Below, in pieces: positions 37,232 to 46,343 of a stretch of DNA of 64,000 bases. The notes beneath the pieces are model-generated. The model was given only the letters and a program-made list of their open reading frames with translations. It made no database searches and was not told where the DNA came from. The stretch is from positions 744,001-808,000 of the forward strand of contig DASRFR010000047.1 in assembly GCA_035651455.1 (NCBI GenBank), in the 5' to 3' direction. The position numbers and the translations under genes are program-made. Source of the DNA: DASRFR01 sp035651455. GTDB taxonomy: Bacteria; Acidobacteriota; Terriglobia; Terriglobales; Acidobacteriaceae. How positions within the stretch are numbered: the stretch's first letter is position 1; the number at the start of each line of letters is the position of its first letter.

Positions 37232-38356
37232 GTGGCCGTATCTGAATCGCCGTTGCGGCAAGTAGAAGATCGGGAGGCCAAGCCACCTACAGCGAATGCT
37301 CCGCGAAGCGGGCGCTGGTCTGGCTATTGGCACCTACTAGGCGCGCGCTTGAAGGAGATGCAACGCGAACCCGAGGTGATCTTCTGGGTCTTCGGATTTC
37401 CGATCCTGCTGGCGTTGGGGCTGGGCGTCGCGTTTCGCAACAAACCTGCGGATATGACTTCCGTGGCGGTAATGGCGGGACCGGGCGCACAGGATGCAAT
37501 CGCAATGATTCATCGCTCACCGCAAGCGCCCTCTATTCGCGCACAGGTTCTGAGCCAAGCCGACGCTCTCAAAGACTTTCGATTGGGGAAGTACGACCTG
37601 GTTGTCTCAAGCGATCAGGTTAACGGATTCCAGTATCGATATGATCCCGCACGGCCCGAAAGCGTGCTGGCGCGCAACCAGGTCGATGATGCTTTGCAGT
37701 CGGCCGCAGGGCGCACTAACCCTCTTCGTACCAGCACGGTGGAATCCAGCGAGCCTGGTTCGCGCTATATCGACTTCCTGATTCCCGGTCTACTCGGCAT
37801 GAACTTGATGAACGCCGCGATGTGGGGAATCGGCTTCGCCCTGGTTGATATGCGCCAACGCAAATTGCTCAAGCGCTTTGTCGCCACTCCAATGCGGCGG
37901 AGCGATTTCCTGCTAGCGCTTGCCAGCAGCCGAATTGTGCTCATGGTTGTCGAAGTAGGTTTGCTGCTGGGCTTCGGCGTGCTGGCGTTTCACATGCGCG
38001 TGCTGGGGTCCGTTTTTGGCATTCTCTTCCTCGGTATCGTAGGTGCACTGTCGTTCAGCGGCTTGGGACTTTTGACCGCGAGCCGCGCGCAGAAGATCGA
38101 AAGCGTTAGCGGCCTGATCAACGTAGTCATGATGCCGATGTGGATCTTCTCTGGAGTTTTCTTTTCCTACCAGCGTTTCCCCGCCGTGACTCAGCCGCTG
38201 ATCAAGGCATTGCCGCTGACCGCTTTGAACGATTCGCTGCGGGCCATCATTCTGGAAGGAGCATCGGTCGCTTCACAATCGGGACGGATGCTGGTCCTCG
38301 GCATTTGGGGCGGCGTGGCATTTGTGCTGGCGCTGCGCTGGTTTCGCTGGACCTAA
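37232..38356 (+). CDS. ABC-2 type permease subunit
   Basis: A 374-residue integral membrane partner of the preceding ATPase. It starts at GTG 37232, one base after the ATPase stop. A short cytoplasmic N-terminus precedes a first membrane helix (VIFWVFGFPILLALGLGVAF), a long extracytoplasmic domain (about 75-190), and five further helices in the C-terminal half (including LIPGLLGMNLMNAAMWGIG and FGVLAFHMRVLGSVFGILF). The pattern is ABC2_membrane_3-like. Together they form a complete exporter half-pair. It converges on the amidase gene with 10 bp between stops. Confidence 0.92.
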   Translation: MAVSESPLRQVEDREAKPPTANAPRSGRWSGYWHLLGARLKEMQREPEVIFWVFGFPILLALGLGVAFRNKPADMTSVAVMAGPGAQDAIAMIHRSPQAPSIRAQVLSQADALKDFRLGKYDLVVSSDQVNGFQYRYDPARPESVLARNQVDDALQSAAGRTNPLRTSTVESSEPGSRYIDFLIPGLLGMNLMNAAMWGIGFALVDMRQRKLLKRFVATPMRRSDFLLALASSRIVLMVVEVGLLLGFGVLAFHMRVLGSVFGILFLGIVGALSFSGLGLLTASRAQKIESVSGLINVVMMPMWIFSGVFFSYQRFPAVTQPLIKALPLTALNDSLRAIILEGASVASQSGRMLVLGIWGGVAFVLALRWFRWT

Positions 38357-38366
38357 CACGCGCTCC

Positions 38367-40022
38367 TTACGCTTTCAGCGTCAGCGTGGGAAGGAACTGT
38401 GGCGCTTTGCGCGCCTTGGTCAGTTGCTCGAACGAATACGCCAGTTTGACGAGCGTAGGCTCGCTCCAGGCGCGGCCAAAAAACGAAAGCCCGACCGGCA
38501 AGCCAAACAAATATCCAGCCGTGACATTGATATTGGGATATCCGGCCACCGCCGCAAAATTCGAACTGCCCCCAGCCACGTGGTCGCCGTTGACCAGATC
38601 GGTGATCCAGGCCGGACCGCCCGTGGGTGCGATCAGCGCGTCCAGTTTGAGCTTGTCCATGGTAGCGTCGATTCCTTCCGTTCTCGCCAACTGATGATTC
38701 TTCGCCAGCGCCTCGACGTACGGTTTTTCGGACAAGGGACCTTTTTCCTCAGCCTTGATGAAGATGTCCTGGCCAAAATAGGGCATCTCCTGCTCGCGGT
38801 GCTTGTCGTTGAAGTTGATCGCATCTTTCAGGCTGCGGATGGGAGCGCCCGTTCCGAGGCGCGCCAGATATGCATTGAGATCCGCCTTCAGTTCGTAGGT
38901 CAGCACCAACAACTCGCTATCGTCGAATTTTCCGAAGGTGTCCAGCTCAGCAGGGTCGACCATGATGGCGCCTGCTCGTTTCATTTCGTCGATCACGTGG
39001 TTCATCAGATCGTCCACGCCGTCGCTGAAACCAAAATACCGGCGGACCACGCCGATGCGCGCGCCTTGCAACCCGTTGGGATCGAGAAATCGAGTGTAGT
39101 CGGTGTAGGATTTACCCTGGCTCGCCACGCTAGCGCTGTCTTCTGAATCGACGCCGGTCAATGCTCCCAGCAGGATCGCGGCATCAGTAACCGTCCGAGC
39201 CATTGGTCCTGCTCCATCCTGACTGTGCGAAATCGGAATGATGCCGCTACGACTGGTGAGACCCACGGTCGGCTTAATACCCACCAACCCGTTCGACGAT
39301 GACGGACACACAATGGAACCGTCGGTCTCCGTCCCAATCGCGACCGCGCATAAGTTCGCGGAAACCGCCGCTCCCGACCCCGAGCTCGACCCGCAGGCAT
39401 TTCGGTCCAAAACGTAAGGATTTTTCGTTAGCCCTCCGCGGCCACTCCAGCCGCTTGTGGAGTGGCTGGAGCGAATATTCGCCCATTCACTGAGGTTCGT
39501 TTTTCCAAGAATTACAGCTCCGGCTTGTCGGAGACGTTGGGCGATAAAGGAATCCTTCGACGGTTTGGCTCCAACCAGGGCAAGCGATCCGGCGGTGGTC
39601 GCCATCTTGTCGGCAGTGTCAATATTGTCCTTGATCAAGACGGGTATGCCGTGCAGCGGTCCGCGTGCTCCCTTTGCCTTTCGTTCCTGGTCCAGTGCGT
39701 CCGCGATTGCCAGTGCGTCGGGATTCAATTCGATCACACTGTTGATGGCGGGACCCTGTTTATCGATCGTATCGATTCGCCCCAAATACTTTTCCGCAAT
39801 CGAGCGCGCCGTGTACTTCCCCGACTTCATACCGTCTTGTAGTTGGCCAATGGTAATCTCGTCAAATTCGAAAGCGCCCGCTTGCGGCGCAGCCTGGGGA
39901 TCGGCGGCCACATCGCGCGCAGCGCCCAACGCGGGATACAAAGCAGCGCCTGCTCCGGTTACCAGGCTGGCTTGCAAAAAATTGCGGCGGCTGGGAAGAT
40001 CGCTAGAACTCTTTCGAGGCAA
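38367..40022 (-). CDS. Amidase-signature hydrolase, exported
   Basis: A 551-residue amidase-signature enzyme hydrolysing a carboxamide. The start is TTG 40022 with AAGGAG 8 nt upstream. The N-terminus SRRNFLQASLVTGAGAAL resembles a Tat signal (SRRxFL). The Ser-cisSer-Lys triad is present: Lys131 (VLIKDN), the Ser pair in GSSSGSG (about 211-217) and Ser236 (ETDGSIV). Compared with the common GGSSGGS, the glycine-rich loop is GSSSGSG. No partner for aminoacyl-tRNA amidation (GatB/C) is adjacent, and with the export signal a scavenging or peptide/amide hydrolase role is more likely than GatA. Confidence 0.9.
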   Translation of the reverse strand: MPRKSSSDLPSRRNFLQASLVTGAGAALYPALGAARDVAADPQAAPQAGAFEFDEITIGQLQDGMKSGKYTARSIAEKYLGRIDTIDKQGPAINSVIELNPDALAIADALDQERKAKGARGPLHGIPVLIKDNIDTADKMATTAGSLALVGAKPSKDSFIAQRLRQAGAVILGKTNLSEWANIRSSHSTSGWSGRGGLTKNPYVLDRNACGSSSGSGAAVSANLCAVAIGTETDGSIVCPSSSNGLVGIKPTVGLTSRSGIIPISHSQDGAGPMARTVTDAAILLGALTGVDSEDSASVASQGKSYTDYTRFLDPNGLQGARIGVVRRYFGFSDGVDDLMNHVIDEMKRAGAIMVDPAELDTFGKFDDSELLVLTYELKADLNAYLARLGTGAPIRSLKDAINFNDKHREQEMPYFGQDIFIKAEEKGPLSEKPYVEALAKNHQLARTEGIDATMDKLKLDALIAPTGGPAWITDLVNGDHVAGGSSNFAAVAGYPNINVTAGYLFGLPVGLSFFGRAWSEPTLVKLAYSFEQLTKARKAPQFLPTLTLKA

Positions 40023-40208
40023 TTTTGAATCTCCTTGATTTCACTAGCTCAGGAGCTATTTGCGGACGCAAGATGCTAACAGTTATCGCCGCGTCGGAAC
40101 AACAGGGCTACATCGCGCGAAAACCGCGATTCGCGCATACACCAGCAGCCCACCCGCACAATGCAGGCACTCCTGCAGACACCTTTTCGAGGCTCATTAG
40201 ACCATCCT

Positions 40209-41738
40209 ATGAATAGACGAAAGGTCCACCGGATCTCCAGATCGGCTTTCTCTGCTCTCGCAATTTTCATAGCATTGATCACCGCCAGTTCCGCAGCCGC
40301 ACAGACAGGCGCCGGTGCTACTACTATCACGATTAATGCCTCGGCCGAGGGACACCTGTTCCCCCATTTCTGGGAGGCGATGTTCGGCTCCGGTCGTGCC
40401 ACCCTGAGCTTGCGCGATAGCTACCGGCAAGACCTTCGCGATGTGAAGAGGGTCACAGGGTTCGAATACGTGCGCTTTCACGCTATCCTGAACGATGAAG
40501 TCGGCATTTACGACGAGGATGCTCAAGGTCGGCCGATTTACAACTTCTCTTACATCGACCAGATCTATGACGGCCTTCTCGCCAATGGTGTGCGGCCCTT
40601 CGTCGAACTCAGCTTCATGCCCAACAAGCTGGCGGCGAAACCGGTGTTCCAGGCGTTCTGGTATAAGCCCGATGTCTCTCCGCCTAAAGACTGGAACAGG
40701 TGGGATGATCTGATGACGCAGTTCGCGAAACATCTGGTCAGCCGCTACGGGATCGACGAAGTTTCGCACTGGTATTTCGAGGTATGGAATGAGCCGAATA
40801 TCGATTTCTGGGCGGGAGATCCGAAGCAGCAGACATATTGGGACCTTTACGATCACACGGCGCGAGCTTTGAAAGCGGTCAGCCCGAAGCTGCGGGTGGG
40901 AGGCCCGGCAACGGCGCAAGCGGCATGGGTCGATACCTTCATCCGGCACTGCAACGAGAACAATGTACCGGTTGATTTCGCGTCCTCCCACGTTTATGGC
41001 AATGACAGGTCTGAGGATGTATTTGGAACCAACGAGGACATTCCTCGCGATCGCATGGTCTGTCGAGCCGTCGGCAAAGTACATGACCAGATCAAGGCGT
41101 CCGCAATGTCCAATCTCCCGCTCATCTGGAGCGAATTCAACGCCAGCTATAAGAATGAGCCGGAGGTCACGGATTCCGCGTACATGGCACCGTGGCTGGC
41201 TGCCACCATTCGCCAGTGTGACGGTTTAGTGGACATGATGTCGTACTGGACCTTCTCAGACGTCTTCGAAGAGCAAGGCGTAGTGAAGACGCCATTCTAC
41301 GGCGGCTTTGGTCTCATCGCAGCGGGTGGGATTCGTAAGCCGTCGTATGCAGCCTTCGAACTCTTGCACAAGTTGGGGGACGAGCGCCTGCAGGCCGATT
41401 CCGATTCCGTTCTCGTGACCCGCAAGAAAGATGGCACCCTCGAGGTCGCCGTCTGGAACCTGGTTCCACCTGAACAAATCGGCGCGCCCCGGTCTTTCAC
41501 CTTGCACTTCTCGGGCGGGAAGCTGCGCCGCGCCTCCATCTTTCGAGTCGATCGCGAACATGGAGATCCTCATCCTGCTTATGAAAAAATGGGCTCGCCG
41601 CAATATCCCACGCCCACTCAGTTGAAACAATTGCTCCGGGCCACTGCCCTGCCGGCGCCGGAAGCTGTCGACCTAAAGGATGGAAACCTGAGGCTCACGG
41701 TTCCCGCACATGGGCTGGCGGTGATCGAAGTTCGTTGA
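40209..41738 (+). CDS. GH39-like glycoside hydrolase (beta-xylosidase type), exported
   Basis: A 509-residue protein. ATG 40209 gives MNRRKVHRIS followed by a signal peptide (FSALAIFIALITASSAAAQ); the frame is open to 40161. The catalytic domain is a TIM barrel of clan A: acid/base Glu195 in the motif VWNEPN and nucleophile Glu309 in WSEFNAS, with MMSYWTFSD behind them, as in GH39 beta-xylosidases and alpha-L-iduronidases. A C-terminal beta-domain (about 395-509) completes it. The substrate is probably a xylose- or related-sugar oligosaccharide in the periplasm. It is a single gene, divergent from the amidase, with tRNA-Gly downstream. Confidence 0.87.
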   Translation: MNRRKVHRISRSAFSALAIFIALITASSAAAQTGAGATTITINASAEGHLFPHFWEAMFGSGRATLSLRDSYRQDLRDVKRVTGFEYVRFHAILNDEVGIYDEDAQGRPIYNFSYIDQIYDGLLANGVRPFVELSFMPNKLAAKPVFQAFWYKPDVSPPKDWNRWDDLMTQFAKHLVSRYGIDEVSHWYFEVWNEPNIDFWAGDPKQQTYWDLYDHTARALKAVSPKLRVGGPATAQAAWVDTFIRHCNENNVPVDFASSHVYGNDRSEDVFGTNEDIPRDRMVCRAVGKVHDQIKASAMSNLPLIWSEFNASYKNEPEVTDSAYMAPWLAATIRQCDGLVDMMSYWTFSDVFEEQGVVKTPFYGGFGLIAAGGIRKPSYAAFELLHKLGDERLQADSDSVLVTRKKDGTLEVAVWNLVPPEQIGAPRSFTLHFSGGKLRRASIFRVDREHGDPHPAYEKMGSPQYPTPTQLKQLLRATALPAPEAVDLKDGNLRLTVPAHGLAVIEVR

Positions 41739-41789
41739 TGCGCCTTCGGTAGAATTGTGTTTGCTGCTGCGGTAATATGGTTTTGCTGA

Positions 41790-41864
41790 GCGGGAGTAGT
41801 TCAGCGGTAGAACGCCAGCTTCCCAAGCTGGATGTCGCCGGTTCGATCCCGGTCTCCCGCTCCA
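41790..41864 (+). tRNA. tRNA-Gly, anticodon CCC (reads GGG)
   Basis: A full cloverleaf: acceptor GCGGGAG / CTCCCGC, D-arm AGTAGTTCAGCGGTAGAAC region, anticodon stem CCAGC / GCTGG with loop TTCCCAA, and T-arm GCCGGTTCGATCCCGGT. Discriminator T at 41861 and an encoded CCA (41862-41864). TAATAT at 41773-41778 is a possible -10. Confidence 0.96.
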
Positions 41865-41931
41865 TCATTCAACGAGAGTCCATAATTCCCGCCGGTTCAG
41901 CTCCCTTAATTACATTTTGACTAGGTGGACT

Positions 41932-42336
41932 TCAGGCTGCGGCTTGCTGCCGCACGGCGTGATTCGCCAGGCGATTCGCTTCCCGATTTTCTTCGCGGGT
42001 CACGTGGGAAATGGAGAAACGGAGACTCCTCACGAGCTTTTTGCAGATCCAGTTCAAGGAATAGAGGCGAGGGCTCCGGCAGCAATACTGTCCTGTCATC
42101 TGCCGGACGACTACTTGGGAATCGGAGTACACATGGAGAGCCTTGGCTTGCAGGGCGATCGCACAGTGGATCGCTTCCAACAAGGCGACGTACTCCGCGA
42201 CATTATTATCCTGGCGCCCAATGCCCTTCGCAATCCTGATCTTCGAACCATCAGGACCGCTGATGACAACTCCGATACCGGACGGCCCCGGATTTCCGTG
42301 GGAGCCGCCGTCCACGTAAGCGACAAAATCTGACAT
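41932..42336 (-). CDS. RNase HI-like protein with Asp-to-Asn in the last catalytic position
   Basis: A 134-residue single-domain RNase H fold protein of the YpdQ/reverse-transcriptase-like group. YVDGGSHGNPGPSG (Asp9), NNVAEYVALLEAI (Glu48) and YSDSQ (Asp72) match the catalytic residues Asp-Glu-Asp. The fourth position, Asp in EADRLAN of typical members, is Asn121 (REANRLANHAV). In E. coli RNase HI the equivalent substitution is tolerated, so activity is not excluded. The start is uncertain: ATG 42336 fits the alignment; GTG 42342 and TTG 42354 are alternatives. Confidence 0.8.
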   Translation of the reverse strand: MSDFVAYVDGGSHGNPGPSGIGVVISGPDGSKIRIAKGIGRQDNNVAEYVALLEAIHCAIALQAKALHVYSDSQVVVRQMTGQYCCRSPRLYSLNWICKKLVRSLRFSISHVTREENREANRLANHAVRQQAAA

Positions 42337-42875
42337 CTCCACCCTACTTTGCAACCTTGCTTTAGAATTCTTCTTACGTCAAGAGGTTTGCCGGGTTCCT
42401 TCGCGCCTGTGCAGATTGTGTGCGGATTTGTGGAAATGTCATCCTTCGCGGAAGCAAACAACCTATGATTCAGCCGCTTGGGAACCTGCCCAGAACTGAT
42501 TCGTTTCTCTGCCATTGCACCGAAATGCGGCGTTGACATTTCAGAGTGAAATGGTAAGGTTGCCTCCGTCGACGGCTGAAAGGGTTGGCAAAAGTAAAAT
42601 TTAGCCAGTCCAAAGTAAGCTGGGTGATCCGCTCACTGGGGCAACTTGGAGAGCGACCAGACCCGAAAAAACCGACTGACTCTGCGAGGAGCAGTTGGGG
42701 TTTGGAACTGCGAAAGCAGTGATCGCATCAGGGGTCGTGACGGTGCATGCATCCACGCTGTTGGCTCCCTCGCAGGAGCAAGCGGCTAGAGCATAACCAA
42801 TGTCACGGCCCTTTAAATTTTTGGCTATAAAATTCTTCCCGCCTCTCGATATTTCCCCGGACTGCAGAAGAACAG
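42337..42875. other. 539-base region with an orphan promoter/operator and no confident gene
   Basis: This stretch lies between two leftward genes. It contains the promoter-dyad described separately at 42533-42560 and short GNRA-looped hairpins such as ACTGC-GAAA-GCAGT near 42707-42720. A leftward open frame (42601-42909) has weak coding character and I do not call it. A small transcribed RNA from the rightward promoter is possible. Confidence 0.35.
42533..42560 (+). promoter_or_regulatory. TTGACA promoter with an internal 17-bp dyad
   Basis: A consensus -35 TTGACA (42533-42538) is followed at 16 bp by a poor -10 TAAGGT (42555-42560). Its spacer holds the inverted repeat CATTTCA-GAG-TGAAATG (42537-42553), the usual place for a repressor operator. 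No rightward ORF follows it. Confidence 0.4.
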
Positions 42876-43115
42876 TTACGTGTTTCGCCCTCTGGCGATG
42901 CGGAGCCATTCTCGGCTCTCGCGTGCAAGCTTGCGCCGCTCCCTGATTTGGACGACTACCTCGGCCCGCTCGGCACCTGTTAACTGAGGCAGCGTAGCTT
43001 CCAGCGAATCGGCCAGTTCGTCGTAGAGAAAGGCGTCAGCTTCCATCAGATCGCAGAACCATTTTTCTAGATGGTCGGGTACTACTTTGGATTTTTTACG
43101 GGTTAGGGAAGCCAT
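42876..43115 (-). CDS. Small helical protein, unknown
   Basis: A 79-residue frame from ATG 43115 (longer frame to 43130). It is Glu/Arg/Leu-rich and predicted mostly helical: PDHLEKWFCDLMEADAFLYDE, LEATLPQLTGAERAEVVVQI, and a basic end RERRKLARESREWLRIARG. There is no membrane segment or metal motif. The ribosome binding site is weak. The regular amphipathic pattern suggests a real gene, possibly a protein-binding adaptor; I recognise no family. Confidence 0.45.
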   Translation of the reverse strand: MASLTRKKSKVVPDHLEKWFCDLMEADAFLYDELADSLEATLPQLTGAERAEVVVQIRERRKLARESREWLRIARGRNT

Positions 43116-43220
43116 ACCAGAGCGGCCCACGGCTCAGCATACATCGTGTTTTCCATCGAGGGACGGAATTTCTTGGCAGAATTGCGCCCTTAGACAGATA
43201 GAGGCCATGGTTATCGCATA

Positions 43221-43382
43221 CTAGGGATTCGCCGCTTTCGTCTTCTTGCCTTTTCCCTTCTGTTTGCGCTGCGTGATGAGATCGCGAACCCGGTCCTGGA
43301 TCTCCTTCAACTTCTGCGGGTTTTCTTTATTGATCATGGCTTCGCACTGTTTGCGCCATGCCGCTTTGGATTTCTCGTCCAC
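43221..43382 (-). CDS. Small basic helical protein, unknown
   Basis: A 53-residue protein starting at GTG 43382, which has GGGAG 6 nt upstream; the open frame extends to 43502 but the extra N-terminus lacks coding character. Sequence DEKSKAAWRKQCEAMINKEN then PQKLKEIQDRVRDLITQRKQ and a Lys/Gly-rich tail (KGKGKKTK). The first part is one amphipathic helix; the tail could bind nucleic acid. No assigned function. Confidence 0.55.
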   Translation of the reverse strand: MDEKSKAAWRKQCEAMINKENPQKLKEIQDRVRDLITQRKQKGKGKKTKAANP

Positions 43383-43524
43383 CCGGTCTCCCTTGTTTCT
43401 TGTCGGAGTCAGAAACCAGTCGGAGTAAAAAGCACGCCGTGGCTTTATAGCACGCCGAAGGGGATGCGGGAAGCAGGCGTTTGGGGGAGAGAAAACGACC
43501 ACAATCGGACAGGCCAGTCCGAAA

Positions 43525-44055
43525 CTACTGGCTCAAGGGTTCGAGCGCCTGACACGCGGCACGGCTTCCCACGAGAGCGCCCGAGGGATCTATACGGATG
43601 ACTGCGTCCTCATAAGAGCAGAAGCTGCGAATTCCTGTCTGGTTCGCGCCCAGAGGAGTTCCAGTCGCGTAATAGTCTGTTAAGACCCCGCCCGCGGTAG
43701 GACCTCCACCGACGGCCGCGAACGAGTAGCCGCTCTTGCCGCCGCCAGACGGATTTCCATTCTGCGCCAGTACGTTGTCGATCAGGCAAGCGCTCACCGG
43801 ACTGGGAGCAGCACACTGTGCCGCACTGCCGCCCAGGCTGGCCAGGTTCGCGGCGTATCCAGTGGTCGGGTATGTGGACTGGTAGCTGATCTCGGCTGTG
43901 TTGATGGTACGGATTGAGTTGGAAGCTGATGCTTCGTTGGCCGCAATCCGCGCCCGCAGCAGGTTAGGTATGGCGATCGAAGCGATGATCAGGATGATGG
44001 CGACGACAATCAGTAATTCAATAAGCGAAAATCCACGAGTACTAACCCGTTTCAC
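43525..44055 (-). CDS. Type IV pilin / type II secretion pseudopilin (PilA-like)
   Basis: A 176-residue prepilin. The GTG 44055 start is chosen because AGAGG lies 6 nt upstream and because it gives a short leader MKRVSTRG; the frame runs on to 44178. The processing motif is G8-F9-SLIE with Glu13 (position +5 of the mature protein), then the hydrophobic helix LLIVVAIILIIASIAIPNLLRAR. The mature C-terminal part holds three or four Cys (about 85-170), which could form the pilin D-loop disulphide. No assembly genes are nearby, so this is a lone pilin gene, as often found in Acidobacteriota. Confidence 0.9.
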   Translation of the reverse strand: MKRVSTRGFSLIELLIVVAIILIIASIAIPNLLRARIAANEASASNSIRTINTAEISYQSTYPTTGYAANLASLGGSAAQCAAPSPVSACLIDNVLAQNGNPSGGGKSGYSFAAVGGGPTAGGVLTDYYATGTPLGANQTGIRSFCSYEDAVIRIDPSGALVGSRAACQALEPLSQ

Positions 44056-44289
44056 GGTACGCCTCTGCTCCACCTTACATTTGCCGGCAAGCCATTGTAG
44101 CTCGAAAATGGCCGATCCACTGACATTTTCGCACGTGACTGCCAACCCGCAGGCGCCACTTCTCTGTTCGCCGGCCACTTTCGAGTTCCCATTACGACAA
44201 AGTTTGCTTTTAGGCTGAAAGGCTTACGAGCAAACGAATTGCGGCAACCATCGCTTTCCTGAGATGATCTAATAATTAGCTCACCTCGT

Positions 44290-46194
44290 ATGGAGAACCT
44301 TCTGGATCACATCCGCTCGCCGCGGGATGTCAAGCGTTTGTCCGTCCCTGAACTGCAACAACTGGCTGCCGAAATTCGCGAAGAACTTATCAACGTTCTT
44401 TCGAAAACTGGCGGCCACCTGGGGCCAAACCTCGGCGTCGTGGAACTTACCATCGCCCTGCATTATGTATTCAACACGCCGGAGGATCGCTTCGTATTCG
44501 ACGTGAGCCATCAGGCCTACGTTCACAAGCTCCTCACCGGAAGGCGCGACCGCTTCCATACGATCCGTACGCCCGGGGGGTTGAGCGGTTTCATGCTGCG
44601 CACCGAGAGTCCACACGACTGTTACGGCGCGGGCCACGCCGGTACCGCTCTTTCGGCGGGGTTGGGCATGGCGACGGCGCGCGATCAGCTTGGAGGCAAG
44701 GAGCACGTTGTTGCCCTGGCAGGAGACGCGGCCCTCACCTGCGGTATCACCTACGAAGCCCTTAATAACATCGCGCAGCACACGCGCCGCCTGCTGGTCG
44801 TGCTGAATGACAATGAGTGGTCCATCGACAAGAACGTGGGTGCGATCGCCAGTTATCTGAACAAAATTGTCACCAATCCCAAGTACGATTTCGTGCACGA
44901 ACGCGCCCGCAAGCTGGTGGAGCGGTTGGGCGGCAGGACGGCGCTTCGCATGGCGCAAAAGGCGGAAGAAGCTGCCAAGGGCATGCTGTGGCCGAGCGTG
45001 ATCTTCGAGGAGCTTGGGCTTCGTTATTACGGACCCATTGACGGTCACGACATTTCAACGTTGATCCAGACTTTTGAGTTTTTGAAAACGCTTGACCGTC
45101 CGGTCCTGCTGCACGTGCTTACGCAAAAAGGAAAAGGATTCGCGCCGGCCATCGAGAAGCAGAAGAAGTTTCACGGCCTGGGGCCGTACGACCCTGAAAC
45201 CGGCGAGACCAAACCGGTCGCGCAACGCACGTATTCAGAAGTTTTCGCGGACACCCTGGTGAAGCTCGCGAACGTTAACCCCAAGGTGGTGGCGATCACG
45301 GCGGCTATGCCCAATGGCACCGCGCTCGACCGCTTCCGCCCGCACCACCCAACGCGCTATTTTGATGTAGGCATTGCCGAGGAGCACGCGGTGCTCTTTG
45401 CCGCCGGCATGGCGACCCGCGGTCTGAAGCCCTTCTGCGCGATCTATTCAACTTTCCTGCAGCGCGCCTTTGATCCCATCGTGCACGACGTTTGCCTGCA
45501 AAATCTCCCAGTCGTATTCTGCATGGACCGCGGCAGCCTTTCCGGGGATGACGGCCCCACGCATCATGGCTTGTTCGACATCAGCTACTTGCGGGGCATT
45601 CCCAACATCGTCCACATGGTTCCGAAGGACGAGGACGAACTGGCAGACATGATGTTCACTGCCATGCAGCACAATGGCCCAAGCGCGATTCGCTATCCCC
45701 GCGGCACGGGTCCGGGTACTCCGGTGAAGGATGTTCCCAAAGCAATCCCCATCGGCACCTCTGAACTGCTGCAACACCAGGAAGGCGACCGGGTCGCGAT
45801 TTTCGCTCTCGGAGCCCTCGTGCCCATGGGACAGGAGATCGCTCGAAGACTCGAGGGCATAGGCGTTCCCGCCGCCGTCATCAACGCTCGTTTCGCGAAG
45901 CCGATCGATGTCCAGATGCTCGCCTTCTTCGCGCGCACCGTAGATGTCATCCTGACGCTCGAAGATCACGTGCTCACCGGCGGATTTGGCAGCGCTGTGC
46001 TGGAACAACTAAGCGCGTTAGGGATTGCCACTCCGGTGGTGCGCATTGGATGGCCGGACCAGTTTATTGAGCACGGCAAGCCTGATGCATTGCGCGCGAA
46101 GTATGGCATCAGCGTGGAGTCGGCCCTCGAGAAACTGCGCCCTCACCTCAAACTCCCCGCGGCCGTGCAGGCGCGCTTTGTCGGAGCAGATTAG
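44290..46194 (+). CDS. dxs: 1-Deoxy-D-xylulose-5-phosphate synthase, variant clade
   Basis: Condenses pyruvate and glyceraldehyde-3-phosphate to DXP, the first step of the MEP isoprenoid path; ThDP and Mg dependent. The 634-residue protein has SKTGGHLGPNLGVVELT, FDVSHQAY, CYGAGHAGTALSAGLGMA, IAEEHAV and DRGSLSGDDGPTHHGLFD. Differences from the usual enzyme: the GDG of the thiamine site is GDA (AGDAALTCG), IAEQHAV is IAEEHAV, and DRAGLVG is DRGSLSG. Variants like this occur in some Acidobacteriota and Verrucomicrobia. The methyltransferase gene follows. No other MEP genes in the window. Confidence 0.9.
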   Translation: MENLLDHIRSPRDVKRLSVPELQQLAAEIREELINVLSKTGGHLGPNLGVVELTIALHYVFNTPEDRFVFDVSHQAYVHKLLTGRRDRFHTIRTPGGLSGFMLRTESPHDCYGAGHAGTALSAGLGMATARDQLGGKEHVVALAGDAALTCGITYEALNNIAQHTRRLLVVLNDNEWSIDKNVGAIASYLNKIVTNPKYDFVHERARKLVERLGGRTALRMAQKAEEAAKGMLWPSVIFEELGLRYYGPIDGHDISTLIQTFEFLKTLDRPVLLHVLTQKGKGFAPAIEKQKKFHGLGPYDPETGETKPVAQRTYSEVFADTLVKLANVNPKVVAITAAMPNGTALDRFRPHHPTRYFDVGIAEEHAVLFAAGMATRGLKPFCAIYSTFLQRAFDPIVHDVCLQNLPVVFCMDRGSLSGDDGPTHHGLFDISYLRGIPNIVHMVPKDEDELADMMFTAMQHNGPSAIRYPRGTGPGTPVKDVPKAIPIGTSELLQHQEGDRVAIFALGALVPMGQEIARRLEGIGVPAAVINARFAKPIDVQMLAFFARTVDVILTLEDHVLTGGFGSAVLEQLSALGIATPVVRIGWPDQFIEHGKPDALRAKYGISVESALEKLRPHLKLPAAVQARFVGAD

Positions 46195-46343
46195 AGTTCG
46201 GCCCCGCCAAGCTGCAGTGCTCGATGGCCAAACAGCCCACCTGTAAGGACGTCCAGCCGCATACCGCGTTGCATGGCGCGCTGCGGCTGTGGAAGAATAT
46301 TGATGCACCCACCATTGAATCCCCCAGCAGGAGCTTCGCTACG

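Noticed and set aside
42601..42909. A leftward 102-residue open frame
   Set aside because: Poor ribosome site, low-complexity Ser/Ala/Cys composition without domain pattern, and overlap with a better small frame. It looks like chance.
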